Source of the DNA: Vibrio sp. 10N.286.49.B1
GTDB lineage: Bacteria; Pseudomonadota; Gammaproteobacteria; Enterobacterales; Vibrionaceae
DNA: 64,000 nt
Direction of reading: 5' to 3'
Assembly (NCBI RefSeq): GCF_002873335.1
Contig: NZ_MCUW01000089.1
Span: forward strand, 197,820 to 261,819
Below are positions 26,648 through 36,458 of this stretch, one piece after another. The position numbers and the translations under genes are program-made. Every line of letters begins with the position of its first letter. The first letter of the stretch is position 1. The notes under the pieces are model-generated. The model was not told the DNA's origin. It saw nothing but the letters and a program-made list of their open reading frames with translations, and searched no databases.

Positions 26648-28993
26648 CTAATTAATTGTCACCGTAATTGGCGCAGAAAATATATGGTAGCCATCAACAT
26701 TGTGTTGGTCTTCGTTGCTCTCTTCAACTGCATCAAACTCATGGAAATACCGCGCAAGTATTTGTGCTTCCCCACTTGTTGTAAATATCAGTTTACCGCT
26801 GTCATCAAGTTGGTAGTCTGCCGAGCTCTCAATCACCACAAAGTGATTCGCATCCCATGTAATCAATTCTCCTATTTGAGTTTTGATTGTCGCATCAACC
26901 GCAACAACCGCGTCAACGTCAACGGTTAAGTCATGCGTTTCCACTTCAATATCCGTTACGAAATCGCTGCTCCATTGGATATAATCGGTCGTCAAGCCGT
27001 GAATGCCAGCGGCATAATCACGCTGCTGATCTTGCTCGTTACGGTAAGTCCATGGCCAAACCGTTACACCTCGATGCTTGGCTGCTTCTACCGTGCTATT
27101 TGCTAACGCAGCGTAAGATGGGTTATAGGTGGTGGAGATAGGCTGCACTTTTTTAAGCATAGACAGCAACGTTGCGTTCTCATCTCTACCTTCAGAATGC
27201 CCAGTTAACAAACCAACTGGGATCTCCGGCATCACATCTCCCATTCGCTTAGCCTGCTCTTCACTAAACGCAATCACAATCAGCTGGTCTGCCACATCAT
27301 ATCGCTCTGTTACTCGTGAAATTTCGTCCACGATGAGTGGGTTGCCACTCTTTATTTCTAAGAAATGAGTCATCTCCTCACCTTTGAAAGTCTCGAAAAA
27401 CTCATCTAGGGTTGGGACTTTCATATCAGAAACAGAGCCATCGATATTGAGTATATTCAATTGTTTAATCTCAGCTAAGCTCATCTCTTCGATAAGCCCC
27501 GTGCCATCGGTCGTTCTGTCAACCGTCGCATCATGGATCACCACAACATGATTATCTGCCGATAAGTAAACATCATACTCATTACCATCGACGCCTAATT
27601 CCAACGCTTTTACCGCGCTCTCTAAGGTATTTTCTGGCAACAGCGAAGGTACGCCTCGATGGCCAATAAACAATGGCTTTCTTATCAGAGAGTTTTCAGG
27701 AAAGGCCGTCAATGCCTGATTAATTGTATCGGTATCATCAACAACAAGTCCATGGGCACCCAATGTCATTAGGTCAGCAGTCGATTCTGTTTCATCAGCT
27801 ACCACCCACACCGTTAGCAAGCGACGCTGCAAGTAACGCATATTTTCTTTTGTTGCCCAGTTTTGTGGTACAACTACAATGCGTGACTTCGAACGAGTGG
27901 TATCACTCACCACGTCATGCCAATTAGAGATCGACTGATCATCACTTTGCGGTAAGAACTCAAAGGCACTTCGTACATTTGGTGACGCCTGACGTAAAAC
28001 CTGCAAAGCATCAACATTATCCGATACCACAGTCACATCCAACGACTTTGTCTTGTTCAATAGTTCCGATAATTTCAATGGGTCAACGTCATTGGACATC
28101 CGAATAACAGGAATAGTATTAAGATCCATCTCTAGCAGTTCAGCTAAGCTACCAAGCGACATACCATGTAACGAAGTAAGGTCAAGGTTAGCATCAAGCT
28201 GCAACCACGCATTCGATACTGGAAGAGATTGCAGGTCATCAAGGGCTTGCACATTGGTTGTCACAATAGAGGGGGCCATCGCGATATTTGTCTCTGGCTC
28301 GTTGACTGTGTAGATTTGCTCGAGCTTTGGTAACGGTTCATGCTGTTCAGTGATCTTGATATCTTGTACTTTAAGCACAGCGCCTGCCGCCTGCAAACCG
28401 ACATTGCCAAGCATTGGTAATATGTCTGCGTCGTGCAAAACCTGACCATTTAATGTCTGTTGAACTCGATTACCAAAAGTTGTAATTGTCGCTGTATAGA
28501 TCTGCTCTGAATCAATATCTTGATCAAACGCCATCGTATCCATGACATCCCATTCGTCATTGTATCGAGAAGAGAGCTCAGTTCCATTACCGCTTGTCGC
28601 CCCTTGTCTAATTGCCATCTGGTAGTATGGCTGGTCACCGGCGATACGATATTTAATTCCCCCCCAACGAGAGCTATTGTTCGCCTCAGCTATGGTAAAG
28701 TTCACTTCAACTTTATAGTTAGCATGGCTAGCTACCACTTGTGGAAGTTCAATCGCAGTCGCGGTGTAGTTATCTGCTCGTCCATCAATATACAAGGAGC
28801 CATCTTCGATATAAGCATCACCAATATTGGTAATGATATCCCACCCTTCAGGTAGGCTACCCTCTTCAATACCTTCAAAATTCTCATACACAATGACATT
28901 TGACTCGACAACGGTGTTGTCATCTTTATCATCACTGCATCCTACTAGCGTCAAAGCGACAAAAGACGTCACCCATAGTTTATTGTTAGACAT
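26648..28993 (-). CDS. GDPD-domain lipoprotein (glycerophosphodiester phosphodiesterase)
   Basis: Exported lipoprotein of 781 residues with lipobox TLVGC at about residue 19. Residues 35-210 look like a concanavalin/jelly-roll domain (YENFEGIEEGSLPEGW...GNVGLQAAGAVLKVQDIKI). A degenerate TIM-barrel-like stretch follows. The catalytic GDPD domain spans about 440-690: GHRGVPSLLPENTLESAVKA with His at about 445, GNEYDVYLSADNHVVVIHD, and DEFFETFKG...FLEIKSG. The family cleaves glycerophosphodiesters to glycerol 3-phosphate and an alcohol. The gene is divergent from a GlpR-like regulator, and AAGGAGA precedes the start. Substrate preference is unknown. Confidence 0.88.
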   Translation of the reverse strand: MSNNKLWVTSFVALTLVGCSDDKDDNTVVESNVIVYENFEGIEEGSLPEGWDIITNIGDAYIEDGSLYIDGRADNYTATAIELPQVVASHANYKVEVNFTIAEANNSSRWGGIKYRIAGDQPYYQMAIRQGATSGNGTELSSRYNDEWDVMDTMAFDQDIDSEQIYTATITTFGNRVQQTLNGQVLHDADILPMLGNVGLQAAGAVLKVQDIKITEQHEPLPKLEQIYTVNEPETNIAMAPSIVTTNVQALDDLQSLPVSNAWLQLDANLDLTSLHGMSLGSLAELLEMDLNTIPVIRMSNDVDPLKLSELLNKTKSLDVTVVSDNVDALQVLRQASPNVRSAFEFLPQSDDQSISNWHDVVSDTTRSKSRIVVVPQNWATKENMRYLQRRLLTVWVVADETESTADLMTLGAHGLVVDDTDTINQALTAFPENSLIRKPLFIGHRGVPSLLPENTLESAVKALELGVDGNEYDVYLSADNHVVVIHDATVDRTTDGTGLIEEMSLAEIKQLNILNIDGSVSDMKVPTLDEFFETFKGEEMTHFLEIKSGNPLIVDEISRVTERYDVADQLIVIAFSEEQAKRMGDVMPEIPVGLLTGHSEGRDENATLLSMLKKVQPISTTYNPSYAALANSTVEAAKHRGVTVWPWTYRNEQDQQRDYAAGIHGLTTDYIQWSSDFVTDIEVETHDLTVDVDAVVAVDATIKTQIGELITWDANHFVVIESSADYQLDDSGKLIFTTSGEAQILARYFHEFDAVEESNEDQHNVDGYHIFSAPITVTIN

Positions 28994-29214
28994 TTAACAT
29001 CTCCTTATTAGATAGTTATTATCCTATAGGCGATGAATTAATATCCTCTTTCACCTTAATGAACATTCTGTGAGAAAAACCCTCATATTTTTCATTAGAA
29101 AACTCTTGGTTTTTACAGATAATTACAAATACAGCCTTATTTAACCTCATTAATTAACTGTTAAGAAATATATTCAGATTATTTTCATATGAACATTTTA
29201 ATATAGGAACCAGC

Positions 29215-29964
29215 ATGACAAATTGTAGAAAACCAGAGATCCTCACTCTATTAGATAAAAATGGCACAATTACAACCAACGCACTCGCAAAATTGTTTTC
29301 TGTTACGCCACAAACAATATGTCGAGACATCAATGAGCTGTGTGATCAAGGACAAGCACGTCGTGTACATGGCGGTGTAACACTGCCTGCTAGTATGGAT
29401 AATACTCATTACAACCAAAGAATTAGCAATAACAGTCAAGGAAAAGCTCTTATTGCCAAAATTGCCGCTAGGCATATCTTACCGGGTCAAACTGTCTTTC
29501 TTGGTTACGGTTCAACCACCGCAAACCTTGCTTCTTTAATCAGTATCAAATCTCCGATTAAGGTGATCACCAATAATTTGGATGTTGCGACAGCCCTGGA
29601 AAACAGCAACTCTGAAGTGTGGTTGTCCGGCGGTCGCGTGCGTAACCGTCAAAGAGACGTGACAGGCTATGCTACTGCCAACTTCCTCAATAGTTTCAGG
29701 GCTGATATTGCCTTTTGTGGTGTGGGTGCCATTGACAAAAATGGCGATCTACTAGAGTTCAATTATGAAGAAGCTGAGTTATCTCGAGTGATGCTATCAA
29801 ACGCCAAGCAGAAAGTGATCCTAGCCGACCATACAAAACTAGGCAGACACGCATCGGTATTTTGTGAAAAGCTAGCCAATATAGACATATTAATCACAGA
29901 CATAGAAACCCAAGAAATTAAACAACTTTGTCAAAAACATTCAGTTAAAATTATATCCAATTAA
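29215..29964 (+). CDS. DeoR-family regulator, GlpR-like
   Basis: Regulator of 249 residues. The winged helix has TTNALAKLFSVTPQTICRDI and RRVHGGVTLP. The sensing domain has GYGSTTANLA, ITNNLDVATAL, LSGGRVRNRQRDVTG and FRADIAFCGVGAID...LLEFNYEE. In the second half these closely parallel E. coli GlpR (ITNNLNVA, GGELRSRDGGIIG, GIDSDGSLLEFDYHE), which senses glycerol 3-phosphate. It sits between the divergent GDPD gene and the glycosidase-phosphatase gene. A glycerol-3-phosphate-responsive switch for phosphodiester scavenging is therefore likely; the ligand is inferred. Confidence 0.85.
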   Translation: MTNCRKPEILTLLDKNGTITTNALAKLFSVTPQTICRDINELCDQGQARRVHGGVTLPASMDNTHYNQRISNNSQGKALIAKIAARHILPGQTVFLGYGSTTANLASLISIKSPIKVITNNLDVATALENSNSEVWLSGGRVRNRQRDVTGYATANFLNSFRADIAFCGVGAIDKNGDLLEFNYEEAELSRVMLSNAKQKVILADHTKLGRHASVFCEKLANIDILITDIETQEIKQLCQKHSVKIISN

Positions 29965-30263
29965 ATAACCAAAATCCATACGATATATTGATATATTGAT
30001 ATATGGGAATTAAATAATTACAAACTGAACAATATAATATTATGTGAACGATGAATGGAAACTGTAACAAATCGCTTCTTAGTTATTTTTATAATTTTGA
30101 TAATTACGTCATTTTATTCAGCCTACTCATAAACTTAAATCAAAAACAATTCCCAATGTAATATTATTTTAATGTTTAGACTTTTTAGTGTAATAAACCA
30201 TACATGCAGCATTCATCTCGCTCACTTACTGTCGTCACGATTTTTTATAGGAGATATAAACGC
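29965..30263. other. AT-rich upstream region of the glycosidase-phosphatase gene
   Basis: This 300-bp very AT-rich gap probably carries the promoter of the large downstream gene. An 8-bp unit, GATATATT, is repeated 2.9 times at 29982-30004. No clear CRP or palindromic operator is visible. Confidence 0.5.
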
Positions 30264-33200
30264 ATGTTATTGAAAGAGTACATTCCTCAGGTTCGGAATT
30301 TACTGTCAGTAAGTATTGTGGCTGCTTTGGTTGTTGGATGTAATTCAGAATCAGAAGACCGTGACTACATTGATGGAAACCCAGGCGGAGAGAATTTTGT
30401 CGCCAATATTATTGATCCGCCAAGCGACCTCGTTGATCGAATTAAACCCGCTATTCCCCCTAAGGTCATGGATGTAACAGGGCATCCGAACGAGCAAGTG
30501 CCTACCGAAATCAACCATTACCATGAATATCCAGTAAACCAAGATCTAATGTTGACACGCGGTACACTAAACCACACTCGTGATTCCGATATTATGACGA
30601 TGGATTTCACCAGCGGCGCGGGTATTAATTTGATTCCTATTGAACGTTCTACAGGGCAGTTCAGTATGGAAACCACCACTGATTCAGTCAATCACCTTAT
30701 CGACCAAGGGCATAATGTTATCGGGGCAATCAACGCAGACCCTTACAACATGGTCAATGGTTGGAATCTAGGTGCAGTGACAATCGATGGTGAGAACTTT
30801 ACTGGTTGGGGGGTTTCACAAGAAGCCGTCATCATCGTCAACCAAGATGACTCCTTAGCTATCTGGGAACATACCCCAAACTTTGAGCTCACGTGGGGCA
30901 TTAACGACCAGTACCAAGGCAGTGTTGCCAATGTGTATTACTTCGACAAAGAAAACTATACCACACACTCTTTTTCTCAAGAAGGCGGTAACCTCAACGT
31001 TTACCCTGGTGACCGCTACCGAGGTACTGTGGACTTAACTGGCCGTACCGGTGCACTTGTGAAACCACAAATCAATGGTGTCAGCGTTGTTGCGAATGAA
31101 GACGATGGTTCTGCCATTGCCCAGTTCGCGCCTTTCGAGGGTGATATTGTACAAGTCATCGAAGACGACACAAACTATATCGTGCCTGCGGGGCATATTC
31201 TTGTCACTTCTCCCGATATCGATTTAGTCAACGGTGACCGACTCTCCACGACCTTCCAGACCGATGACCCTCGCTGGAGTGAGGTAAAGCACGCACTTGG
31301 TGCTGGCTTTAGAAACGTCATGTTAGTGAAAGATGGGCAATTGCATACCGATAATGACGAGTCTGCGATTAGTGGTCGAACTGCATTTGGTATTCGCGCC
31401 GACGGCTCCGGATTTTTTTTAGTCGCAGACAAACCTATTGGCACCTTTTCTGATGGCATAACACTAAGAAAACTCGCTCAGATTATGCAAGCTTATGGGG
31501 CGGTTGATGCCGTTAACCTCGATGGTGGAGGTTCAACAACCATGACCATGCGCATGCCTGGAGAAAAGTATAATCATGTCATCAATGTTCCGTCCGATGG
31601 TTCTGAACGTGTGGTCGCTTCAAAGTGGGGACTACGACTCAATCCAGAGCGAGCATCTTATGATGATGCCATCGCTATTTTTCCAAAAGAGATGACCATC
31701 TTAGCAAACTCAACATACCGTAGGTTTAAGGCACTGGGTTACGACGGCGATTCGTTACACGAATCAGGTGAGCATGTGGAGTTTGGTATCAACGACCGCT
31801 CAATCGGCTTAATCGATGTCGATTCAGGTGCGTTTAGAGCCAGTGCCAATGCGGCAGAAGGTTTTATTATTGCTAACCTAGGTGAAAACCCTCAAGACGC
31901 GGATCATCTTAAGGGCGTTGCTAAAATCAATGTCGTCACCGACATCGATGAGATGTACTTTGGTAGTGATCAAATTACACTAGGCAGAGGCGAATCAACT
32001 ACGATTTTACCAGTATTAACGGCGTCAGGGCAGATTGTCACCTACGAACCCCATGCGTTGAACTATACGCTGGACAACAATCATAGCGGTCGAATCGACT
32101 CCGACACCGGTATCTTTTACGCTGCAGATATTCAGGGCGGTGAGGTTACTGTCACCGTCAGCTATACAAACAACGGTCAAGTGTTTGAATCGACTATCGA
32201 CATCAACATTGGCTTACCACCAGTTATCATTGAAGACTTTGAAGGTTCAATCTCTCATTTATCCGCGATCGGAGCTCGTGATCTCAATGTCGATATTTCT
32301 CAAGTAGATACACCCGTTTTTGATGGCGAATATTCTCTAGAATTATCGTGGGAAGCGGACCCAAATCAACCAGGTACATTTGGCGCCTATGTCGTCGATA
32401 CCGACAAGGTCACCGAACTTCCAGGCTATCCTCGTCAACTTGGGGTCAATGTTTATATTCCAGAAGAGTTAGCCGGTAAGGTATGGTGGGTTCGAGGTCA
32501 GTTACGTGACGGTGATGGCAATGCAGTAGGCATTAATTACAACAATGAAGGTGAAGCTCTTCCAAGTCGCGGGTGGAACTTCATGACCGCTGATATTCCA
32601 GAAGGCCACGAGCTGCCTTTGACCTTTGATCAGCCCTTCCGATTCCTTGTATTGCAAACCGCTGAGCGTATCGACACTAGCGTGGTTCTTGATAACTTTA
32701 CCGCGATTTATGATGTCAACACCGACCTCGCAGGTCCGTCGGTTACCCTTACCCCTTCTGACCGCGATACCGTAAATAGTAAAGATGTGACCGTTCGTCT
32801 GCAAGTATTTGATGAATCAGGCGTCGATTTTGATCGTATTGAGTTGGAGCTTAATGGTGAGATCATCTCAAGCGGAGAGATCGAAAACAATGGTGACGAC
32901 GCCTTCTGGGTTAAACTCCATAACCTTGATGACGGCTGGCACCGTCTCGACTATCGCGTTTTTGATAAGTTAGGTAACGCCTCTGCTGGTGATAGCCTAT
33001 TCAATGTTATTACGGATGACGCTCGTATCTATATCGGTGGTGAACACGATACTATTTACGCGGGTGGGACGTTTAATCTGCCTATTCAAGCAACAAAAGC
33101 GGAGACCTTTTCAACATTTACATTATCACTCAATTACGACGCAACCAAAACCTCACTCAAGGTTCTTGCTGAAGATCTAGAGTTTGAAAATGTCATCGAG

Positions 33201-34832
33201 GAAAATGGATATTGGCAAGGAACATTTAACGGTTTTTCTGAAAATGTTCACACCCTAGCCCAGATTGAGTTAACGGTTGATGGCTATGTTCAAAACAGCG
33301 CAGCATCACTTGTTATTAGTGGTGAGCTAGACGGCAAACCATTTTATTATCCAGTATTGAAGAAGGATATCGCCGGCAAGTACATTGTCGTCACTGAGCA
33401 CACCATTTCACATCAAGATGCACGAATCTTCATCACTGATGCTAACGGAGTGTCTGCCCCAGGAGTTGACGTCGAAAGGGTTTATTATGACGTAGCCAAT
33501 GATTTGGTCACCGATGTTGAATTTATTGGTACTACTGATCAATTTGGTCTCGTTCGTTACCCTCCATTTGATGATAGCGACAGCAGTATTGAGTTTACGT
33601 TGCGTGCATTTGATAGCGAAGGTGCTTCGTTAATGTCAAAACTTATGGCTCTGAAAGAGCGACTTACTGCGATACCTCGCTACGCCTTCTTTATGCCCGG
33701 CAAGGATCAGAGTGAGGTAAAGGTCACTTGGTTCACTGATTCAGAGACTGAGCAGACGTACGCACGATTCGGTCAAAACAACAACCTCAACCAAAGCGGT
33801 GTGGAATTAGAATCTGAAATCCTACCATTCTTTTATGGTCCAGAATCGGGCGTAGTTCGAGTCCATCATGCCACATTAACTGGTTTGCAAGCCGATACTG
33901 AATATCACTACCAAGTCGGTAACGATGATGCGTGGAGTGATGTGTTCTCATTCACCACTGACCGTCAAGACGAGGAAGTTCGCATTCATCTATTTGGTGA
34001 TACCCAGACAACCAACGACTACCACGAAAACCATGGTTCACAACTGGTTTCTGAGATCTTTGCCAAAATGCAAGCGCAACTACCCAACCCCGACCTAATC
34101 CTTCATGTTGGAGACATGACCGAGGACATGAGTGACTATCAACTCGTACGTCAATTCTTTGAGGCACTGGAGGGTGAAGGGCGCATGAGTTCAGTGATGT
34201 TTGCGCCTTCTATGGGTAACCATGAAGTCTACAATGAGGGGCGTCATAAGTACGAGTCTATCTTTAAATCACCAGCAAACGGCCCCTTTGATGCACCAAA
34301 CAAGCAAGCCGTTTATAGCTTTGATTATGGCAACGCTCGCATTGGTGTCATTACGACAGAGTTCTTTACTATTGATGAATGGGTAACCATGGTTGACTGG
34401 ATTGAAGAAGATATGGCTCAGTCAGAACAAAAGTGGAAGCTGCTCCTCATGCACCGTCCGCCTTATGAAGGAAACAAGGACTCTGGAAATGAATGGCCAA
34501 AACGCTACCTACCGAGACTGGTAGACAAAGCCGGCATTGATTTGGTTATCGCAGGTCATGATCACATGTACTCACGCAGCCTACCGATGGCGCACGGACA
34601 ACCTAATGAATCGGGTGCTACTTACCTCATTGCTGGGTCTGCTTCAATGAAGTTCTATGATGCTGACTTTGGCGGCATCGTACCATTTGCCGATGTCCTC
34701 TATGACGACAATGTACACACCTATACCACGCTGCATATCCAAGGTGAATCACTTGAAGTTCACACCAGAAACCTAAGTGGACAGCTAATTGACCGTACCA
34801 TTTTAACACCTCGTGCATCACGTGGGTTTTAA
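30264..34832 (+). CDS. phosphodiester glycosidase / metallophosphatase fusion lipoprotein
   Basis: Very large exported protein, about 1522 residues, with lipobox LVVGC near residue 29. Domains in order: a phosphodiester glycosidase (NAGPA-like) domain, about 70-440, with GAINADPYNM and NLDGGGSTTMTM; Ig-like and carbohydrate-binding-like regions, about 440-910 (EDFEGSIS...); a cohesin-like stretch from about 917 (DDARIYIGGEHDTIYAGG); a purple-acid-phosphatase N-terminal fibronectin-like domain from about 1139; and a metallophosphatase domain, about 1239-1460, with GDTQ, GDM, GNHE, HRPPY and GHDH. NAGPA enzymes remove a sugar from a sugar phosphodiester; the phosphatase could then release phosphate. 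I chose ATG 30264, with AGGAGA ahead and the lipoprotein signal following. The pairing in one chain is striking. Confidence 0.85.
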   Translation: MLLKEYIPQVRNLLSVSIVAALVVGCNSESEDRDYIDGNPGGENFVANIIDPPSDLVDRIKPAIPPKVMDVTGHPNEQVPTEINHYHEYPVNQDLMLTRGTLNHTRDSDIMTMDFTSGAGINLIPIERSTGQFSMETTTDSVNHLIDQGHNVIGAINADPYNMVNGWNLGAVTIDGENFTGWGVSQEAVIIVNQDDSLAIWEHTPNFELTWGINDQYQGSVANVYYFDKENYTTHSFSQEGGNLNVYPGDRYRGTVDLTGRTGALVKPQINGVSVVANEDDGSAIAQFAPFEGDIVQVIEDDTNYIVPAGHILVTSPDIDLVNGDRLSTTFQTDDPRWSEVKHALGAGFRNVMLVKDGQLHTDNDESAISGRTAFGIRADGSGFFLVADKPIGTFSDGITLRKLAQIMQAYGAVDAVNLDGGGSTTMTMRMPGEKYNHVINVPSDGSERVVASKWGLRLNPERASYDDAIAIFPKEMTILANSTYRRFKALGYDGDSLHESGEHVEFGINDRSIGLIDVDSGAFRASANAAEGFIIANLGENPQDADHLKGVAKINVVTDIDEMYFGSDQITLGRGESTTILPVLTASGQIVTYEPHALNYTLDNNHSGRIDSDTGIFYAADIQGGEVTVTVSYTNNGQVFESTIDINIGLPPVIIEDFEGSISHLSAIGARDLNVDISQVDTPVFDGEYSLELSWEADPNQPGTFGAYVVDTDKVTELPGYPRQLGVNVYIPEELAGKVWWVRGQLRDGDGNAVGINYNNEGEALPSRGWNFMTADIPEGHELPLTFDQPFRFLVLQTAERIDTSVVLDNFTAIYDVNTDLAGPSVTLTPSDRDTVNSKDVTVRLQVFDESGVDFDRIELELNGEIISSGEIENNGDDAFWVKLHNLDDGWHRLDYRVFDKLGNASAGDSLFNVITDDARIYIGGEHDTIYAGGTFNLPIQATKAETFSTFTLSLNYDATKTSLKVLAEDLEFENVIEENGYWQGTFNGFSENVHTLAQIELTVDGYVQNSAASLVISGELDGKPFYYPVLKKDIAGKYIVVTEHTISHQDARIFITDANGVSAPGVDVERVYYDVANDLVTDVEFIGTTDQFGLVRYPPFDDSDSSIEFTLRAFDSEGASLMSKLMALKERLTAIPRYAFFMPGKDQSEVKVTWFTDSETEQTYARFGQNNNLNQSGVELESEILPFFYGPESGVVRVHHATLTGLQADTEYHYQVGNDDAWSDVFSFTTDRQDEEVRIHLFGDTQTTNDYHENHGSQLVSEIFAKMQAQLPNPDLILHVGDMTEDMSDYQLVRQFFEALEGEGRMSSVMFAPSMGNHEVYNEGRHKYESIFKSPANGPFDAPNKQAVYSFDYGNARIGVITTEFFTIDEWVTMVDWIEEDMAQSEQKWKLLLMHRPPYEGNKDSGNEWPKRYLPRLVDKAGIDLVIAGHDHMYSRSLPMAHGQPNESGATYLIAGSASMKFYDADFGGIVPFADVLYDDNVHTYTTLHIQGESLEVHTRNLSGQLIDRTILTPRASRGF

Positions 34833-34843
34833 GGAGAACAACG

Positions 34844-35620
34844 ATGAGTAAAACTCTATTTCCTGTGCTACTTGCCTCCACAGCAGTGCTGATTGGCTGT
34901 AACGAGACTCACTACAACGATAACCTGATTCCCGTTGATAAAGAGGTACGTGGTTTCTGGACCATGTTATCCGATACAGATTGTGAGCTTGCCGAGCACT
35001 GCTATCTTGACTATAGCAACCATAACAACAAACTCTATGCGATTGATGAGGGCGATCGCATGCTCACACTCAATGAGGTCAGTAAAGCCGAAACCGCCAC
35101 CTCAGGGCGTTTAGGTGATGCCATATACCTCACAGCCTTTGAAGACGATAACGGCGTTCAGACCCCTCAGCCTCGCTTGCAAACGGACACCTTTAGCGAC
35201 TTCGAAAGCCGACCGATATCTGACATCTTTACGATCCACGTTCGAGCAACTGGCGAACAAGGTTCTATTCTATCGCTCTGGAATGAGAACGGACTTGCGT
35301 TGCACCTTGAGGTGCTCGACGGTGTACTATTGGCGACGTTTGATAAACACCAAAAAAAGTTGTTTACCTCAATCGACAGCGAAGTATTTCAAGAGATACA
35401 AATCGTCTCGAATGGCGAAACGGTTTCTTTGATAAACCACTGTGAACAGGCTGGCGAGTTTGCCCGTACCTCAGGATCACCGATACTGAGTGACTCACCA
35501 CTCAAGCTTACTGCCTACGAGATGAAAGGCGGATACACCGATGCCACACAGTTCACTGGTGCCATTGATGTCATTCGAATCTCTGACCGAGTTGAATCAA
35601 ACATTTTCTGCAATCAGTAA
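34844..35620 (+). CDS. lipoprotein with concanavalin A-like fold, unknown function
   Basis: Lipoprotein of 258 residues with lipobox VLIGC at about residue 19. The body resembles a LamG/concanavalin-type beta sandwich: paired strands such as IFTIHVRATGEQGSILSLWNENGLALHLEVLDG, with cysteines near both ends (DCELAEHC, NHCEQ, IFCNQ) likely forming disulfides. AAGGAG precedes the start, 11 bp after the fusion gene, so the two are cotranscribed. It may bind substrate for the upstream enzyme. The function is unknown. Confidence 0.75.
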   Translation: MSKTLFPVLLASTAVLIGCNETHYNDNLIPVDKEVRGFWTMLSDTDCELAEHCYLDYSNHNNKLYAIDEGDRMLTLNEVSKAETATSGRLGDAIYLTAFEDDNGVQTPQPRLQTDTFSDFESRPISDIFTIHVRATGEQGSILSLWNENGLALHLEVLDGVLLATFDKHQKKLFTSIDSEVFQEIQIVSNGETVSLINHCEQAGEFARTSGSPILSDSPLKLTAYEMKGGYTDATQFTGAIDVIRISDRVESNIFCNQ

Positions 35621-35644
35621 CAATCTGCCTAGCTAGGCTTATTC

Positions 35645-35680
35645 GGCACTCACCTCACACTTGGTGAGTGCCTACCTTTT
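35645..35680 (+). terminator. rho-independent terminator
   Basis: GGCACTCACC (35645-35654) and GGTGAGTGCC (35663-35672) form a perfect 10-bp stem with an 8-base loop, followed by TACCTTTT. It ends the glycosidase-phosphatase operon 25 bp after the lipoprotein gene. Confidence 0.85.
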
Positions 35681-35853
35681 GTCGTCCTTATTCACTAAGA
35701 CTCCCCCGAAAAATTCTCGTGCTCCACAACCCCAAATCGCTTCCCATTGCGTGGCTTTTTTCGAGGCTTGCTGCATCCGTTAACGTTTATCACCCCCCTC
35801 CTTTCCCCCGTTTTAGGCCACGGCATATTCACATGACACGCCTGAGGAGCATA

Positions 35854-36312
35854 ATGATCGGCAGTGTAGCCATTAAAGAAGGGACTCCTGAATTAGGTAG
35901 CCACTTGCAAGCGGGAGAGATAACACTGCTGGTTGATAAAGCCCAACGTCCTTCTACTCGAAAGCTGCAAGTACTGCTATCTGAACAGAAGATACATTGG
36001 AATGGCTACGATGAACTCGCGCCAGACTTGATTTCCTCTAGAGTTGTCAGCGACTGGTGTCAGGCATCTGCCGTCTCTTTAAGCCGTTTAATTGAGATGA
36101 TTATCGCCATCAATGATCCGTCTAAGATAGTCATTGGCGGGGGGTTAAACCTAAAGCTAGTCGAGACGATCGTTGACAATATCGCCCTTAAAAATGGCAC
36201 AAGAAAGGAAAAGATCGCCTTTGCAACGCCGGTCTTAACGGCTGAAGCTGAGCGAGGGTCACCTGCATTTGGTGCTGCCTACCTGCCTTTACTTGAGGTC
36301 ATGTATCAATAA
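35854..36312 (+). pseudogene. C-terminal fragment of a ROK-family kinase/regulator
   Basis: An open frame of about 152 residues matches only the C-terminal half of ROK proteins: SRLIEMIIAINDPSKIVIGGGLNLKL followed by the closing ERGSPAFGAAYLPL. The N-terminal ATP-binding half, normally about 150 residues, is missing. The expected cysteine-rich zinc motif and AGEIGH region are replaced by unrelated sequence. GAGGAG four bases ahead of ATG 35854 could still drive translation. The frame extends upstream to 35668, but that part is Pro/Arg-rich and unlike a protein. It is most likely a decayed sugar kinase gene; a truncated expressed form cannot be excluded. Confidence 0.65.
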
Positions 36313-36395
36313 AACGTATCCACCAAAAATCTCATAGTGCCAAGCACTCAAGGCTGAGTTCAAGGTAATGTTAATACGCTCAGTTTATACAAACC

Positions 36396-36426
36396 AGTAA
36401 GCCGACTGATTATCAGCCGGCTTACT
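36396..36426. terminator. bidirectional terminator-like hairpin
   Basis: AGTAAGCCGACTGA (36396-36409) and TCAGCCGGCTTACT (36413-36426) pair along 14 bp with one mismatch around a 3-base loop. It lies between the convergent ROK fragment and the flavoprotein gene. Confidence 0.75.
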
Positions 36427-36458
36427 ATAAAGGCAATGCGGTGATTCAATAAATGCTC

